Shown piece after piece: positions 1 to 8,180 of a stretch of 64,000 bases of DNA. A model generated the notes under the pieces. That model did no database searches, was not told the origin of the DNA, and saw only the letters and a program-made list of their open reading frames with translations. Source of the stretch: Mucilaginibacter tundrae (GTDB lineage: Bacteria > Bacteroidota > Bacteroidia > Sphingobacteriales > Sphingobacteriaceae); assembly GCF_013408825.1 (NCBI RefSeq), contig NZ_JACCBZ010000005.1, positions 186,001-250,000 of the forward strand. Direction: 5' to 3'. Each line of letters starts with the position of its first letter. Positions within the stretch are counted from its first letter, which is position 1. Both the position numbers and the translations under genes were made by a program.

Positions 1-60
1 GGATACCGGCCCGCACCTAATGCCTGCGGGCGTATGAGTGTAAAGCCCGACCGTAGGTAA
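1..60 (+). other. possible 3' end of a gene cut by the window edge
   Basis: Frame 1 is open from the window edge to a TAA at 58-60 and would encode a 19-residue arginine- and proline-rich tail. Frame 2 is also open, to a TGA at about 36. Nothing in either tail identifies a family, and a short hairpin (CCCGCA/TGCGGG, near 10-30) lies here as well. This may be the end of an upstream gene or plain intergenic sequence. Confidence 0.2.
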
Positions 61-132
61 CACCCCAAAAATAAGAGTTTATTTTTATATTTAAATCGAT
101 TTTAACCCCACTCATTTTATCAATGTATTATA

Positions 133-2049
133 ATGAAAAACAGGATTATTATTTTGCTATTTCTAATTATTTCGGGCATGACTGCTAAAGCTCAGAATTT
201 ACTTACCCCTGAATTGCTTTGGAAACTCGGTCGTGTTAGCGGTAAAGGAATTTCTAAAGATGATAAGTATGTGATCTATACTGTTGGTGTGCCCGATGTT
301 GCCGGCAATAAGATCGTTACCAAAACATACAGCCTGCCTATTGAAGGTGGTACACCATTGCTGGTTACTGATTTAAATGACTGGATGGTGGATGACAAAG
401 TATCGCCGGATGGAAAATATAAGATCAGCAGCCAGGATATTAAAGTGGAGAAGGTTTCTGGCACTGATTATTATCCCGAGCTGAAAAAAAGCAATGTGTT
501 AATATATGATAGCCTGAACTATCGCCATTGGGATACCTGGGAGGATGGTAAATTTGGCCACGTAATGCTTGCGCCAATGGTTAATGGCAAACCTGGCAAA
601 GCTAAAGATCTGATGCCTAATGAGCCTTATGATTGTCCGCTGAAACCAGATGGCGGTGATGAGGATTTTGTTTGGAGCCCGGATAGCAAACGTGTTGTAT
701 ATGCTTGCAAAAAGAAATTTGGTACAGCTTATGCCATCAGCACTAATACAGATATTTATAGCTATGATATTGCCACCGGCATAACTACTAACTTAACTGC
801 GGATAATCCGGGTTATGATTTGCAGCCAACCTTTAACAAAAAAGGACAAATGGCCTGGCTGGAAATGAAACGCGATGGTTACGAAAGTGACAAACAGGAT
901 TTGGTTGTTACTAATGGTACGGTTAAATTAAACCTTACCGCGCAGCGGGATGATATACATGTGGAAGGCTATAAATGGGCCGAGGATGGCAAAAGCATAT
1001 TTTTTACCGCGCCAATAAATGGTACTTCGCAGTTGTTTAATGTGACGTTTGCTATTTCAAGCAAGATGAAACCTGTGATAACCCAGGTTACGGCCGGTGA
1101 TTTTGATGTAAACGACATTGTTGGGCAAAAAGGCCATACATTGATTGTTACCCGAGGTGATTTTAACCATGCTAACGAGCTTTATACGGTTGATGTTACC
1201 AATGGCTTTATGAAACAACTGAGCCATGTTAATGATGATATTTATGGCGGTTTAGCCATGTGTAAAACGGAGCGCCGTTCGGTTAAAACGGTTGATGGTA
1301 AGGATATGCTGGTTTGGGTGATCTATCCGCCGAACTTCGACAAGACTAAAAAATATCCTGCATTGCTGTATTGCGAGGGTGGGCCACAGAGTCCGTTAAC
1401 GCAGTTTTATTCATTCAGGTGGAATTTGCAGTTGATGGCATCTAATGGTTATATTATCGTGGCTCCTAACCGCCGTGGTATGCCGGGGCATGGTACGGAA
1501 TGGAATGAAGAGATCAGCAAGGATCATGGTGGTTTGGCTATTAAAGATTACCTGAGCGCGATTGACAATGTAAGCAGTGAACCTTTTGTTGATAAAGCGA
1601 GATTAGGTTGTGTTGGCGCAAGTTATGGTGGCTACTCGGTTTATATGCTGGCGGGCGTGCATAAAAAACGTTTTAAAACATTCATCGCGCATGATGGTAT
1701 TTTTGATTTTCGCAGCATGTATGGTACAACCGAGGAGATGTGGTTCCCGAACTGGGATTACGGTGGCCCGTATTGGGATAAGAATAATGCGGCTGCCCAA
1801 AAATCATATAAAGAATTTTCGCCAAGCAATTTTGTAGTGAACTGGGATACGCCAATACTGATTTTCCACGGTGAGAAGGATTTTAGAGTACCATTGGAGC
1901 AGGGTTTACAGGCTTTCCAGGCAGCGCAACTGCAGGGTATTAAGAGCAGGCTGATTGTGATGCAGGATGAGAACCACTGGGTGCTGCATCCGCAGAATGC
2001 GCTGATATGGCAGCATGAGTTTTATAAGTGGTTGAGGGAGACGTTATAA
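133..2049 (+). CDS. S9 family prolyl oligopeptidase-type peptidase, secreted
   Basis: A 638-residue serine peptidase of the prolyl oligopeptidase/dipeptidyl-peptidase family, expected to cleave short peptides in the periplasm. The first 20 residues form a Sec signal peptide ending in AKAQ. Residues ~30-380 have the repeat-rich, DPP4-like propeller character, and the alpha/beta-hydrolase domain follows. The triad is visible: Ser497 in GASYGGYS, Asp583 in HGEKDFRVP and His615 in DENHWVLHP. The length fits family members of 600-700 residues. It stands alone, with a hairpin repeat separating it from the convergent sigma-factor operon. The family is clear. The exact specificity (DPP4-like or acylaminoacyl-peptidase-like) cannot be read from the sequence. 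Confidence 0.93.
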   Translation: MKNRIIILLFLIISGMTAKAQNLLTPELLWKLGRVSGKGISKDDKYVIYTVGVPDVAGNKIVTKTYSLPIEGGTPLLVTDLNDWMVDDKVSPDGKYKISSQDIKVEKVSGTDYYPELKKSNVLIYDSLNYRHWDTWEDGKFGHVMLAPMVNGKPGKAKDLMPNEPYDCPLKPDGGDEDFVWSPDSKRVVYACKKKFGTAYAISTNTDIYSYDIATGITTNLTADNPGYDLQPTFNKKGQMAWLEMKRDGYESDKQDLVVTNGTVKLNLTAQRDDIHVEGYKWAEDGKSIFFTAPINGTSQLFNVTFAISSKMKPVITQVTAGDFDVNDIVGQKGHTLIVTRGDFNHANELYTVDVTNGFMKQLSHVNDDIYGGLAMCKTERRSVKTVDGKDMLVWVIYPPNFDKTKKYPALLYCEGGPQSPLTQFYSFRWNLQLMASNGYIIVAPNRRGMPGHGTEWNEEISKDHGGLAIKDYLSAIDNVSSEPFVDKARLGCVGASYGGYSVYMLAGVHKKRFKTFIAHDGIFDFRSMYGTTEEMWFPNWDYGGPYWDKNNAAAQKSYKEFSPSNFVVNWDTPILIFHGEKDFRVPLEQGLQAFQAAQLQGIKSRLIVMQDENHWVLHPQNALIWQHEFYKWLRETL

Positions 2050-2105
2050 TTTCAGCCACGATTTTCACGCTATTTATTTTGAAAGGAGTGCAGAATATCA
2101 AGGAC

Positions 2106-2138
2106 AGACTTACGAAGTTTTTAAAACTTCGTAAGTCT
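2106..2138. repeat. 15-bp inverted repeat, dispersed-element type / bidirectional terminator
   Basis: Perfect arms at 2106-2120 and 2124-2138 (AGACTTACGAAGTTT and its complement) around a 3-nt loop. It lies between the convergent stops of the S9 peptidase and the membrane-protein gene, so it could end transcription from both sides. From memory, the sequence resembles a hairpin dispersed in Bacteroidota genomes; this was not searched. Confidence 0.6.
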
Positions 2139-2148
2139 TACAATATAA

Positions 2149-2757
2149 TTATAATTCCTCTCTTAGCTGCCCGTTAATAGCTTCCAATTTTGTTATCAAA
2201 TCATCAAAATGCCTTTTTCTTTTTTTCATTCCTATTGGTTTTAGGTAAAACAAAGCAAACGCCATGCATAATGCTGTTACAGCATATAAAGTTATTCCAT
2301 TAACAATTTTCATATGCGTAAAAGGCTGTATTAAAAATAGAGCTAACCCTGTAGATAAAAGTGCGAAATAAATATTTGTCATCACGGTATCTAAAAAGGC
2401 ACTTTTTCGGTTGATAGTAATCAGCTGGTTTAAATATTCCAGGTTGCTGATCTCCGGGTTAGTTTTAAATAATATCGGGATTAATTGATTATAAGCTACA
2501 AGGTATGATATATAAGCTATTAGCATCAATGCGGCGCCAATTTTACTAACAAGCCACTCATTTGCAATTATATTATTTGCATAAATTGTAATAACAATGG
2601 TTGCCAGCAATACTATATTCAATAATATTAATTTCAATCTGAATATTCTTTTTAGTTTTTCAGCTTTCATAACTACTTGTTCAATATCCGGTTTAGCATC
2701 AATGGGTTGTTTATTCCATAATGCCTTAAAGTCCATTTCAGTGCTCATAACTTTCAA
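2149..2757 (-). CDS. membrane protein overlapping an ECF sigma gene, putative anti-sigma partner
   Basis: A 202-residue protein with a soluble N-terminus of ~45 residues, about four predicted membrane segments (near 43-62, 70-90, 125-145 and 152-170) and a charged C-terminal tail. It shows no zinc-binding HxxxCxxC anti-sigma motif. Its 5' end overlaps the sigma gene by 20 nt, so the two are almost certainly co-transcribed and translationally coupled. In-frame ATGs at 2748 and 2736 are alternative starts; the last begins MDFKALWNKQ, which looks like a natural N-terminus. Position beside the sigma factor suggests a non-classical anti-sigma role, which is inference only. Confidence 0.75.
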   Translation of the reverse strand: MKVMSTEMDFKALWNKQPIDAKPDIEQVVMKAEKLKRIFRLKLILLNIVLLATIVITIYANNIIANEWLVSKIGAALMLIAYISYLVAYNQLIPILFKTNPEISNLEYLNQLITINRKSAFLDTVMTNIYFALLSTGLALFLIQPFTHMKIVNGITLYAVTALCMAFALFYLKPIGMKKRKRHFDDLITKLEAINGQLREEL

Positions 2758-3208
2758 ATTTTTTGGCCAGTCGTTCTTTAATCCGATAAATTTTTACCCG
2801 TGTATTTGATTCATTTAAGCCAACTATTTTCGCGATTTCGGCTTGTTTTACATCTTCCAGTTCTAATGAGATAATCAGGCGGTCAGTCTCAGATAATTCT
2901 GATATACATTTATATAAAAACTGAACAGCCGGTTCAATATCATGTGTAATTATTTCTGCTATCTGCTCAGGCATTTCGCTGCGGGGCATGCGGTTTTGGC
3001 GCTCTATTTGCCGCAAGCAATTGTTGGATGCAATGCGAAATATCCACGTACCAATGGCTGATTCGTTCCTGAATTTTGGTAACTGCTGCCAAATAGTAAC
3101 AAAAGTTTCCTGGGCGATATCCTTTGCCCAGTCATGGTCATTAACATAACCCATGCAAATGCGGAAAACCTTGCTCCAGTAAGTTTTGTAAATTTCCTCA
3201 AACGCCAT
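2738..3208 (-). CDS. ECF-type RNA polymerase sigma factor
   Basis: A 156-residue sigma-70 family protein of extracytoplasmic-function type. Region 2 occupies residues ~1-70, with the motif DIAQETFVTIWQ and a GTWIFRIASN stretch. Region 4 occupies ~105-150, a helix-turn-helix with QAEIAKIVGLNESNTRVKIYR that would contact the -35/-33 element. The length is typical for ECF factors. It is the first gene of a two-gene minus-strand operon with the overlapping membrane protein. A divergent small zinc-ribbon gene lies upstream, with a 9-bp inverted repeat between them. Confidence 0.93.
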   Translation of the reverse strand: MAFEEIYKTYWSKVFRICMGYVNDHDWAKDIAQETFVTIWQQLPKFRNESAIGTWIFRIASNNCLRQIERQNRMPRSEMPEQIAEIITHDIEPAVQFLYKCISELSETDRLIISLELEDVKQAEIAKIVGLNESNTRVKIYRIKERLAKKFESYEH

Positions 3209-3294
3209 TTAAATATTTTTTGCCATATGTGCTTATTATTTGTTAGATACCAAGATTTTAAAAATGCTACAGATTTGCGCTAATTAATTGTAAA

Positions 3295-3323
3295 TTAGGG
3301 GAATATTACTTCATTTCCCCTAA
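3295..3323. repeat. 9-bp perfect inverted repeat between divergent genes
   Basis: TTAGGGGAA (3295-3303) and TTCCCCTAA (3315-3323) flank an 11-nt spacer. It sits between the sigma-factor start (minus strand) and the zinc-ribbon gene (plus strand), where an operator or a 5'UTR hairpin would be expected. No U-tract follows, so a terminator is less likely. Confidence 0.4.
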
Positions 3324-3359
3324 TCCCAGTTTGATAAACTAAAGTATTAAATAACTATT

Positions 3360-3515
3360 ATGGAAAAAGACACGATAAAATGTCCTAAATGCGGACACGG
3401 GTTTTTAAAATCACGTGTTAAAAGATCTCTTGCTGTAAAGATTTTTCTTTTTTGGCTCCCCATTAAAAGGTACCGGTGCGGCAAATGCATTCAAAAATCC
3501 TATGTATGGGGTTGA
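3360..3515 (+). CDS. small zinc-ribbon protein, 51 aa
   Basis: ATG at 3360 and TGA at 3513-3515 encode 51 residues beginning MEKDTIKCPKCGHGF. Two CxxC knuckles (Cys8/Cys11 in CPKC and Cys40/Cys43 in CGKC) could hold one zinc ion in a rubredoxin-like ribbon, separated by a basic and hydrophobic stretch. It lies alone between the divergent sigma operon and the transporter gene. Function is unknown; nucleic-acid binding or a metal-dependent structural role are both possible. The paired knuckles and correct spacing make a real gene likely. Confidence 0.65.
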   Translation: MEKDTIKCPKCGHGFLKSRVKRSLAVKIFLFWLPIKRYRCGKCIQKSYVWG

Positions 3516-3590
3516 TTATACTTTCTATATCTTAATTTGTTATTAAAAATGCGGCTGCAATTTTTTATGTTTATGTGTTAAACATCTGCA

Positions 3591-4901
3591 TTGAAAAAAA
3601 TACGCCCTATACAGCTTGTCGCTGTTATCTTCTTCACCGTATCCGGCGGCCCATACGGGCTTGAACCTTTGCTTACTTATGCCGGGCAGCATGGTGCTAT
3701 ACTTCTGTTATTACTTACTCCCTTACTTTGGGATGTCCCTGCCATATATACGGTTCTTGAGTTAAATAGTATGATGCCCGTGACCGGAGGCTATTACAAA
3801 TGGGTGAAATATGCTTTGGGGAACCGCTGGGGATTTTATGAAGGTTGGTGGACCTGGCTTTATACTTTTGTCGACCTCGCTTTGTATCCGGTGTTATTTG
3901 TGCTCTATGCAGGTTTCTTTTTCCCGCAAGCAAATGACCATAAACTTCTGATAGGTTTTGTATTTATATGGATATCGGCAGGGTTAAATATATTGGGGAT
4001 AGTGCCCGTAGGAAAGGTATCGTTATTTTTAGGGGCGATAGTGTTAACGCCGTTTGTTATATTGTATGTGTTAGCATTTTACCACCACGCTGGCAGCATT
4101 GCGTTGCCGGCACCAAGCTTAAAGGGAATTTCCTTTCCATCATTAGGCATGGCATTATACATTATTATGTGGAACTGTTTGGGTTGGGATAATACTACTA
4201 CTTATGCCGAAGAAGTTGAAAATCCTATCCGTTCGTATTTAATATCTACATTTATTGCTTTCGCGATGGTGATTGTGGTTTATTTTTTGGTGATATGGGT
4301 ATCGCAGTTTTCCGGTATCAGCGCTGCACGGTTGAAGGATGAGGGTTTCCCGGCAGTTGCAACTATTATTGGCGGGCATTGGCTGGGCGCGCTGATCGCT
4401 GTTGGGGGCATGGCCAGTTGTTTCGGCATTTATGCTTCGGTGTTGTTATCTGTATCGCGTGTTCCAATGGTGATGGCCGAAGATAAATTGCTTCCAGCTA
4501 AATTAAATAAACAGCACAAACGGTTTAATACACCCTATATATCCATCATCGTGTGCTCAGTTGTAGTGAGCGCTATGGTCCATTGGGATCTGGAGGCTTT
4601 GTTTATTATTGATGTTACTATTTATGGCGCCGGGTTGGCATTGGAGTATATATCGCTAATCAAGCTTCGGATTAATGAGCCTGATACTTATCGACCTTTT
4701 AAAATCCCTTTGGGAGTTAAAGGGTTGTGCATGGTGATAGCCTTGCCAACTATTATATATTTTGTGGCATTTACCGGTGCGCTTTCATCTACCCAAAATG
4801 GTATTATGGCAGCTTTATTTGCCTTTGTACTTTTATGCAGTGCAGAATTATTATGGCAGATAGTGAAGAGGAGAAAAGCGTTTATTAATCAACAATTTTA
4901 A
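3591..4901 (+). CDS. APC-superfamily amino acid permease
   Basis: A 436-residue inner-membrane transporter with about 12 membrane segments and almost no soluble regions. The first segment carries the broken-helix glycine motif SGGPYGLEP near residues 18-26, as in amino acid/polyamine/organocation permeases, which drive substrate uptake or exchange with ions. The start is TTG at 3591: a stop lies close upstream in frame and no ATG precedes the first membrane helix. The 3' end overlaps the convergent DUF1801 gene by 17 nt. The substrate cannot be told from sequence. Confidence 0.85.
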   Translation: MKKIRPIQLVAVIFFTVSGGPYGLEPLLTYAGQHGAILLLLLTPLLWDVPAIYTVLELNSMMPVTGGYYKWVKYALGNRWGFYEGWWTWLYTFVDLALYPVLFVLYAGFFFPQANDHKLLIGFVFIWISAGLNILGIVPVGKVSLFLGAIVLTPFVILYVLAFYHHAGSIALPAPSLKGISFPSLGMALYIIMWNCLGWDNTTTYAEEVENPIRSYLISTFIAFAMVIVVYFLVIWVSQFSGISAARLKDEGFPAVATIIGGHWLGALIAVGGMASCFGIYASVLLSVSRVPMVMAEDKLLPAKLNKQHKRFNTPYISIIVCSVVVSAMVHWDLEALFIIDVTIYGAGLALEYISLIKLRINEPDTYRPFKIPLGVKGLCMVIALPTIIYFVAFTGALSSTQNGIMAALFAFVLLCSAELLWQIVKRRKAFINQQF

Positions 4902-5322
4902 GCTGGGTGTGATGCTTTTCCTTTAAAAACTTAAAAGATTCTTTTATCAGGATTTCTAATACATCTACTTTAACATCATCTAACTTTTTAATATAAAGGC
5001 AGCCTTTACCAGATTTATGTTTCCCTAATTTCTGAAGAAGTTCCTCTTGCCCAGGAAAACCGGCTAATACGTATAGTGTAATATTAGCTTCCCGGGGAGA
5101 GAAGCCGGTGATGCATATTTCACCTGAACGGCCGCTTTCATATTTGTAAGTGTATTTGCCAAAGCCAATAATCGCAGGCCCCCACATTTTGGGTTTTTCA
5201 CCCGTAATATTCTCCATCAAATTAATGATGGTATAACAATCCGCCCGAACTTTATCGTCCTCTATAGTTGCTATAAAGCTGTCTGCCGATATTTCCGTAG
5301 GTTTTGTTTTTACTTCGGTCAT
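4885..5322 (-). CDS. DUF1801 domain protein
   Basis: A 145-residue soluble protein. The central part, with a GPAIIGFGKYTYKYESGR segment, ITGFSPREANITLYV and LGKHKSGKGCLYIKKL, matches the YdhG/DUF1801 fold, whose biochemical role is not established. There is no signal peptide, so it should be cytoplasmic. It is monocistronic and overlaps the convergent permease stop. The upstream region shared with the galactanase gene contains AGCTAC/GTAGCT arms that could be regulatory. Confidence 0.8.
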   Translation of the reverse strand: MTEVKTKPTEISADSFIATIEDDKVRADCYTIINLMENITGEKPKMWGPAIIGFGKYTYKYESGRSGEICITGFSPREANITLYVLAGFPGQEELLQKLGKHKSGKGCLYIKKLDDVKVDVLEILIKESFKFLKEKHHTQLKIVD

Positions 5323-5444
5323 ACAATGATTGTTGATAATATATTATAAAGCTACTATTCTATAAAATGAATTCAAATTATTTATGTAGCTATTTGAAGT
5401 AGCTTTTTTTGTAAAATCTCAGATATATTTTTAAATAAATGTCA

Positions 5445-5472
5445 TTGTTACAATTTAAGTTTATTAGCTTTA
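5445..5472 (+). promoter_or_regulatory. candidate promoter of the GH53 gene
   Basis: TTG at 5445-5447 and TAGCTTTA at 5465-5472 are 17 nt apart, close to the Bacteroidota pattern (TTG, ~19 nt, TAnnTTTG) with one mismatch in the -7 element. The predicted start of transcription is then ~10-15 nt upstream of the ATG at 5492. This is weak evidence by itself. Confidence 0.35.
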
Positions 5473-5491
5473 TAGTAGCAATTAAAAAGCC

Positions 5492-6889
5492 ATGTTAAGA
5501 AACAAATTTTTAAGCGTGCTTATGGCAATCGTAAGCATTAGCGCAATAGCCCACGCACAAAGCCGAAGAATGCGGAAAATGCCGCCTGCCGGTCAGCCAA
5601 TGGAAATTCAGCTTACACCTTACAAAACCACCATGTTGGGCAATGGTAAGGATACCGCACTCATCAGTGTTAAAATAATAGATAGGGATGGGAAGGAAGT
5701 AGCCGATGCAAAAGAGCATATTACATTTAAAATTAAAGGTGATGCCAAAATTTTAAGTATCAGCAAAACAGCACCGTTTAATACCCCTACAGACAGCACT
5801 TATACTGCTGATATTACAGGCGACTGCTGGTTGGTATTACAAGCAGGCCCAACACGCGGCATTATAAAACTGGATGCCAAGGCTGATAGTTTGTATACCG
5901 GTTCAACCGAAATACATACAGTGCAACCTGGCGTCGCGCACAAAGTAACCAATGTGGTTTATCAGCCTAAAAAAGTAAAAGATAAAATTTTGGGTGCCGA
6001 TATTTCTTTTTTGCCTGAGTTGGAAAATCAGGGTATGAAGTTTTCGGACAAGGGAACGCCAGGCGATGCTATTGAGATATTAAAAGCACACGGCTTTAAC
6101 TACATCCGGCTACGTTTATTTGTTGATCCGGCTAACCCGAAGGGATATTCGCCCGGCAAGGGATTTTGCGATCTGGATCATACACTAGCCATGGCTAAAC
6201 GGATTAAAGCGGCAGGGATGAAGTTTCTGCTTGATTTCCATTACAGCGATTACTGGGCTGATCCTCAGCAACAGAACGAGCCTAAGGCTTGGGTAGGTGA
6301 GGACTTTGATGGCGTAAAGAAATCGTTATATGACTTCACGGTAAAAGCTATGACCGAGCTTAAAGCACAAGGCACGGCGCCTGATATGGTGCAGGTAGGT
6401 AATGAAATTAACCACGGCATGGTTTGGCCCGATGGGGCTATTAATAATTTGGATAGCCTGGCGCAACTGATTTATGCCGGAGTTAGGGGTGTTAAAGCGG
6501 TTAACCCATCAACTATTATTATGCTACATATCGCCTTGGGAGGACAAAATGCTGAAGCGAGATTCTTTTTGGATAATATGACCGCCCGGAATGTGCCTTT
6601 TGATGTTATAGGGCTTTCTTACTATCCGAAATGGCATGGTACCCCTGTAGATTTAAAAAATAATATGGCTGATCTGGCTTTCCGTTATAAGCAACAGGTA
6701 ATGGTGGCTGAATACTCTCAGCTTAAACAGGAAGTGAATGATATTGCTTTTACTGTGCCGAATGGCAAAGCGGTAGGCTCATTTATATGGGAACCATTAA
6801 GTACCTGGGAAGGGGTTTTTGACCGGGATGGTAAATCAAATGCCTACATGGATATTTATCCAGGGATAGCTAAGGAGTATTTGAAGTAG
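5492..6889 (+). CDS. GH53 arabinogalactan endo-beta-1,4-galactanase with N-terminal Ig-like domain
   Basis: A 465-residue secreted glycoside hydrolase predicted to cut beta-1,4-galactan, the side chain of pectin. Residues 1-22 form a signal peptide ending in AHAQ. Residues ~35-150 form an immunoglobulin-like domain of the kind seen in GH2-type enzymes. The GH53 barrel runs from ~165 (ILGADISFLPELE) to the end. The acid/base Glu305 in QVGNEINHGMVWP and the nucleophile Glu407 in VMVAEYS are at family positions, and YIRLRLFVDP is also typical. There is no SusCD pair next to it, so it is not part of a visible polysaccharide-utilisation locus. Confidence 0.93.
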   Translation: MLRNKFLSVLMAIVSISAIAHAQSRRMRKMPPAGQPMEIQLTPYKTTMLGNGKDTALISVKIIDRDGKEVADAKEHITFKIKGDAKILSISKTAPFNTPTDSTYTADITGDCWLVLQAGPTRGIIKLDAKADSLYTGSTEIHTVQPGVAHKVTNVVYQPKKVKDKILGADISFLPELENQGMKFSDKGTPGDAIEILKAHGFNYIRLRLFVDPANPKGYSPGKGFCDLDHTLAMAKRIKAAGMKFLLDFHYSDYWADPQQQNEPKAWVGEDFDGVKKSLYDFTVKAMTELKAQGTAPDMVQVGNEINHGMVWPDGAINNLDSLAQLIYAGVRGVKAVNPSTIIMLHIALGGQNAEARFFLDNMTARNVPFDVIGLSYYPKWHGTPVDLKNNMADLAFRYKQQVMVAEYSQLKQEVNDIAFTVPNGKAVGSFIWEPLSTWEGVFDRDGKSNAYMDIYPGIAKEYLK

Positions 6890-6903
6890 GCTGCTTATCT
6901 TAT

Positions 6904-6978
6904 TGTCTTTCTGAGTATAGCTAAGAATCTGCAGAAAGGAAACTACTTTACAGATTCTTCGCTATACTCAGAACGACA
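6904..6978. repeat. long imperfect inverted repeat, dispersed-element type
   Basis: Core arms at 6909-6931 and 6951-6973 are 23 nt with one mismatch (TTCTGAGTATAGCKAAGAATCTG and complement), and weaker pairing extends to 6904 and 6978. It lies between the convergent GH53 and Ku genes. The sequence resembles the CTGAGC...GAAGAATCT dispersed intergenic repeats of Bacteroidota (from memory). It could also act as a bidirectional terminator, though no strong U-tract follows. Confidence 0.6.
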
Positions 6979-7018
6979 AATCAAGATGATTTAGGCAGTC
7001 AGATACCGTGCAGATTAT

Positions 7019-7786
7019 TTACGCGCCTTTTTTCAAGCTTTGCATCAGTTTATCATATAAATCATCGCTGGATGTTTTGGCTTGTGGTTTAAGCTTTTTA
7101 ACTGTTGCACGTTTTCCTTTGCTCTTGTCTTTAATTATTTGCAGTAATTGGCTGCTGTACTCATCTTTAAATTTCGATACATCAAACTTTTCGGCATATT
7201 GGTTGATGAGGATCATGCCCATATCCAATTCTTTTTTGCTGACATCAATTTTATCCGGCAGGTTTAAATCCTCGGTACTGCGAATTTCCTGTCCGAAACG
7301 GATGGTAGTTACTACCAATACATTTTTCACCGGGTGCACAATGCACAGGCTTTCGGTGCTACGTAATACAAAACGTGCCAGCCCCGCTTTTTTTGAATTG
7401 GTTAGGGCCTGTATTAATAAGGCGTAAGCTTTGTTAGTTTTGGTATCGGGTTCGGTATAGTAGGATGTTTCGTAAAACATGGGATCAACTTCGGCCATAT
7501 CAACAAAACTTTCTATTTCAATCACCTTGCTTTTTTCGGGCGCGGCATCTGCAAAATCCTGGTCGTCCATTATTACATAGCCGTCATCTAGCTTGTAACC
7601 TTTTACAATCTTATCGTAAGGCACTTCCTTATGCGTTTGCTCATTAACCCGTTGAAAACGGATGCGCGAGTGGTCGCGGCCATCGAGCATATCAAAATCA
7701 ATAGAACTTTTTTGTACAGCAGAATATAACTTTACGGGGATGCTTACCAACCCAAATCCTAACGATCCTTTCCAGATAGATCTCAT
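7019..7786 (-). CDS. ku: Ku protein, non-homologous end joining
   Basis: A 255-residue bacterial Ku, which forms a homodimeric ring on DNA double-strand ends and normally recruits LigD. The N-terminus MRSIWKGSLGFGLVSIPVKLYSA is diagnostic; I prefer this ATG at 7786 over one two codons upstream because family members start here. The core beta-barrel and bridge run to about residue 210, and a basic, lysine-rich C-terminal tail follows (KGKRATVKKLKP). The length is typical. No LigD ligase/polymerase lies nearby, so the partner must be encoded elsewhere. The neighbours are the GH53 gene and a small membrane protein. Confidence 0.95.
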   Translation of the reverse strand: MRSIWKGSLGFGLVSIPVKLYSAVQKSSIDFDMLDGRDHSRIRFQRVNEQTHKEVPYDKIVKGYKLDDGYVIMDDQDFADAAPEKSKVIEIESFVDMAEVDPMFYETSYYTEPDTKTNKAYALLIQALTNSKKAGLARFVLRSTESLCIVHPVKNVLVVTTIRFGQEIRSTEDLNLPDKIDVSKKELDMGMILINQYAEKFDVSKFKDEYSSQLLQIIKDKSKGKRATVKKLKPQAKTSSDDLYDKLMQSLKKGA

Positions 7787-7866
7787 AACCAAACTATTAA
7801 TGTGTTTTATATAACCTATAAATGGGCAAACGGTTTTATTTAAAATTTAGAAGTTCATAGTCAATA

Positions 7867-7901
7867 AAAAAGGCGTTTCACGAAACATGAAACGCCTTTT
7901 T
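7867..7901 (-). terminator. hairpin terminator of the Lmo0937-type gene
   Basis: Perfect 14-bp arms (AAAAAGGCGTTTCA at 7867-7880 and its complement at 7888-7901) around a 7-nt loop. It lies 19 nt past the stop of the small minus-strand gene. The A/T ends give a U-tract in either direction, so it could also act on plus-strand transcription. Confidence 0.75.
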
Positions 7902-7919
7902 ACAAATATTTATTACAGT

Positions 7920-8075
7920 TTATACCGCTGTTGGCCTTCTGATTATGCCCAGGATCAAGGCAATAATAGCTATAACCAATAAGATATGTATGATGCCTGT
8001 TGCAGAATACAAAAATACGCCTAATGCCCAACCTATGAGCAATATAACGGCTATAATATACAGTAGTGAATTCAT
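7920..8075 (-). CDS. Lmo0937-type small membrane protein, 51 aa
   Basis: ATG at 8075 to TAA at 7920-7922 encodes 51 residues starting MNSLLYIIAVILLIGWALG and ending RRPTAV. There are two hydrophobic helices (about 3-22 and 27-45) with a short SATGIIH turn, which matches the Lmo0937 family of tiny inner-membrane proteins, common in stress-linked contexts but without a defined activity. It is a single-gene unit with its own terminator. Length and hydrophobic pattern fit the family closely. Confidence 0.8.
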   Translation of the reverse strand: MNSLLYIIAVILLIGWALGVFLYSATGIIHILLVIAIIALILGIIRRPTAV

Positions 8076-8180
8076 GGTGATGTTATTTAATTAATGATTT
8101 TCATAGATGATAGACTAACATTACTCTTTACGAGAATGTTTTGATCACCACGAAATATTCGCTAATTAATTGACAATCAA

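Noticed and set aside
7008..7427. 139-residue frame opposite the Ku gene
   Set aside because: Ku is unmistakable on the other strand; the antisense frame has no family features.
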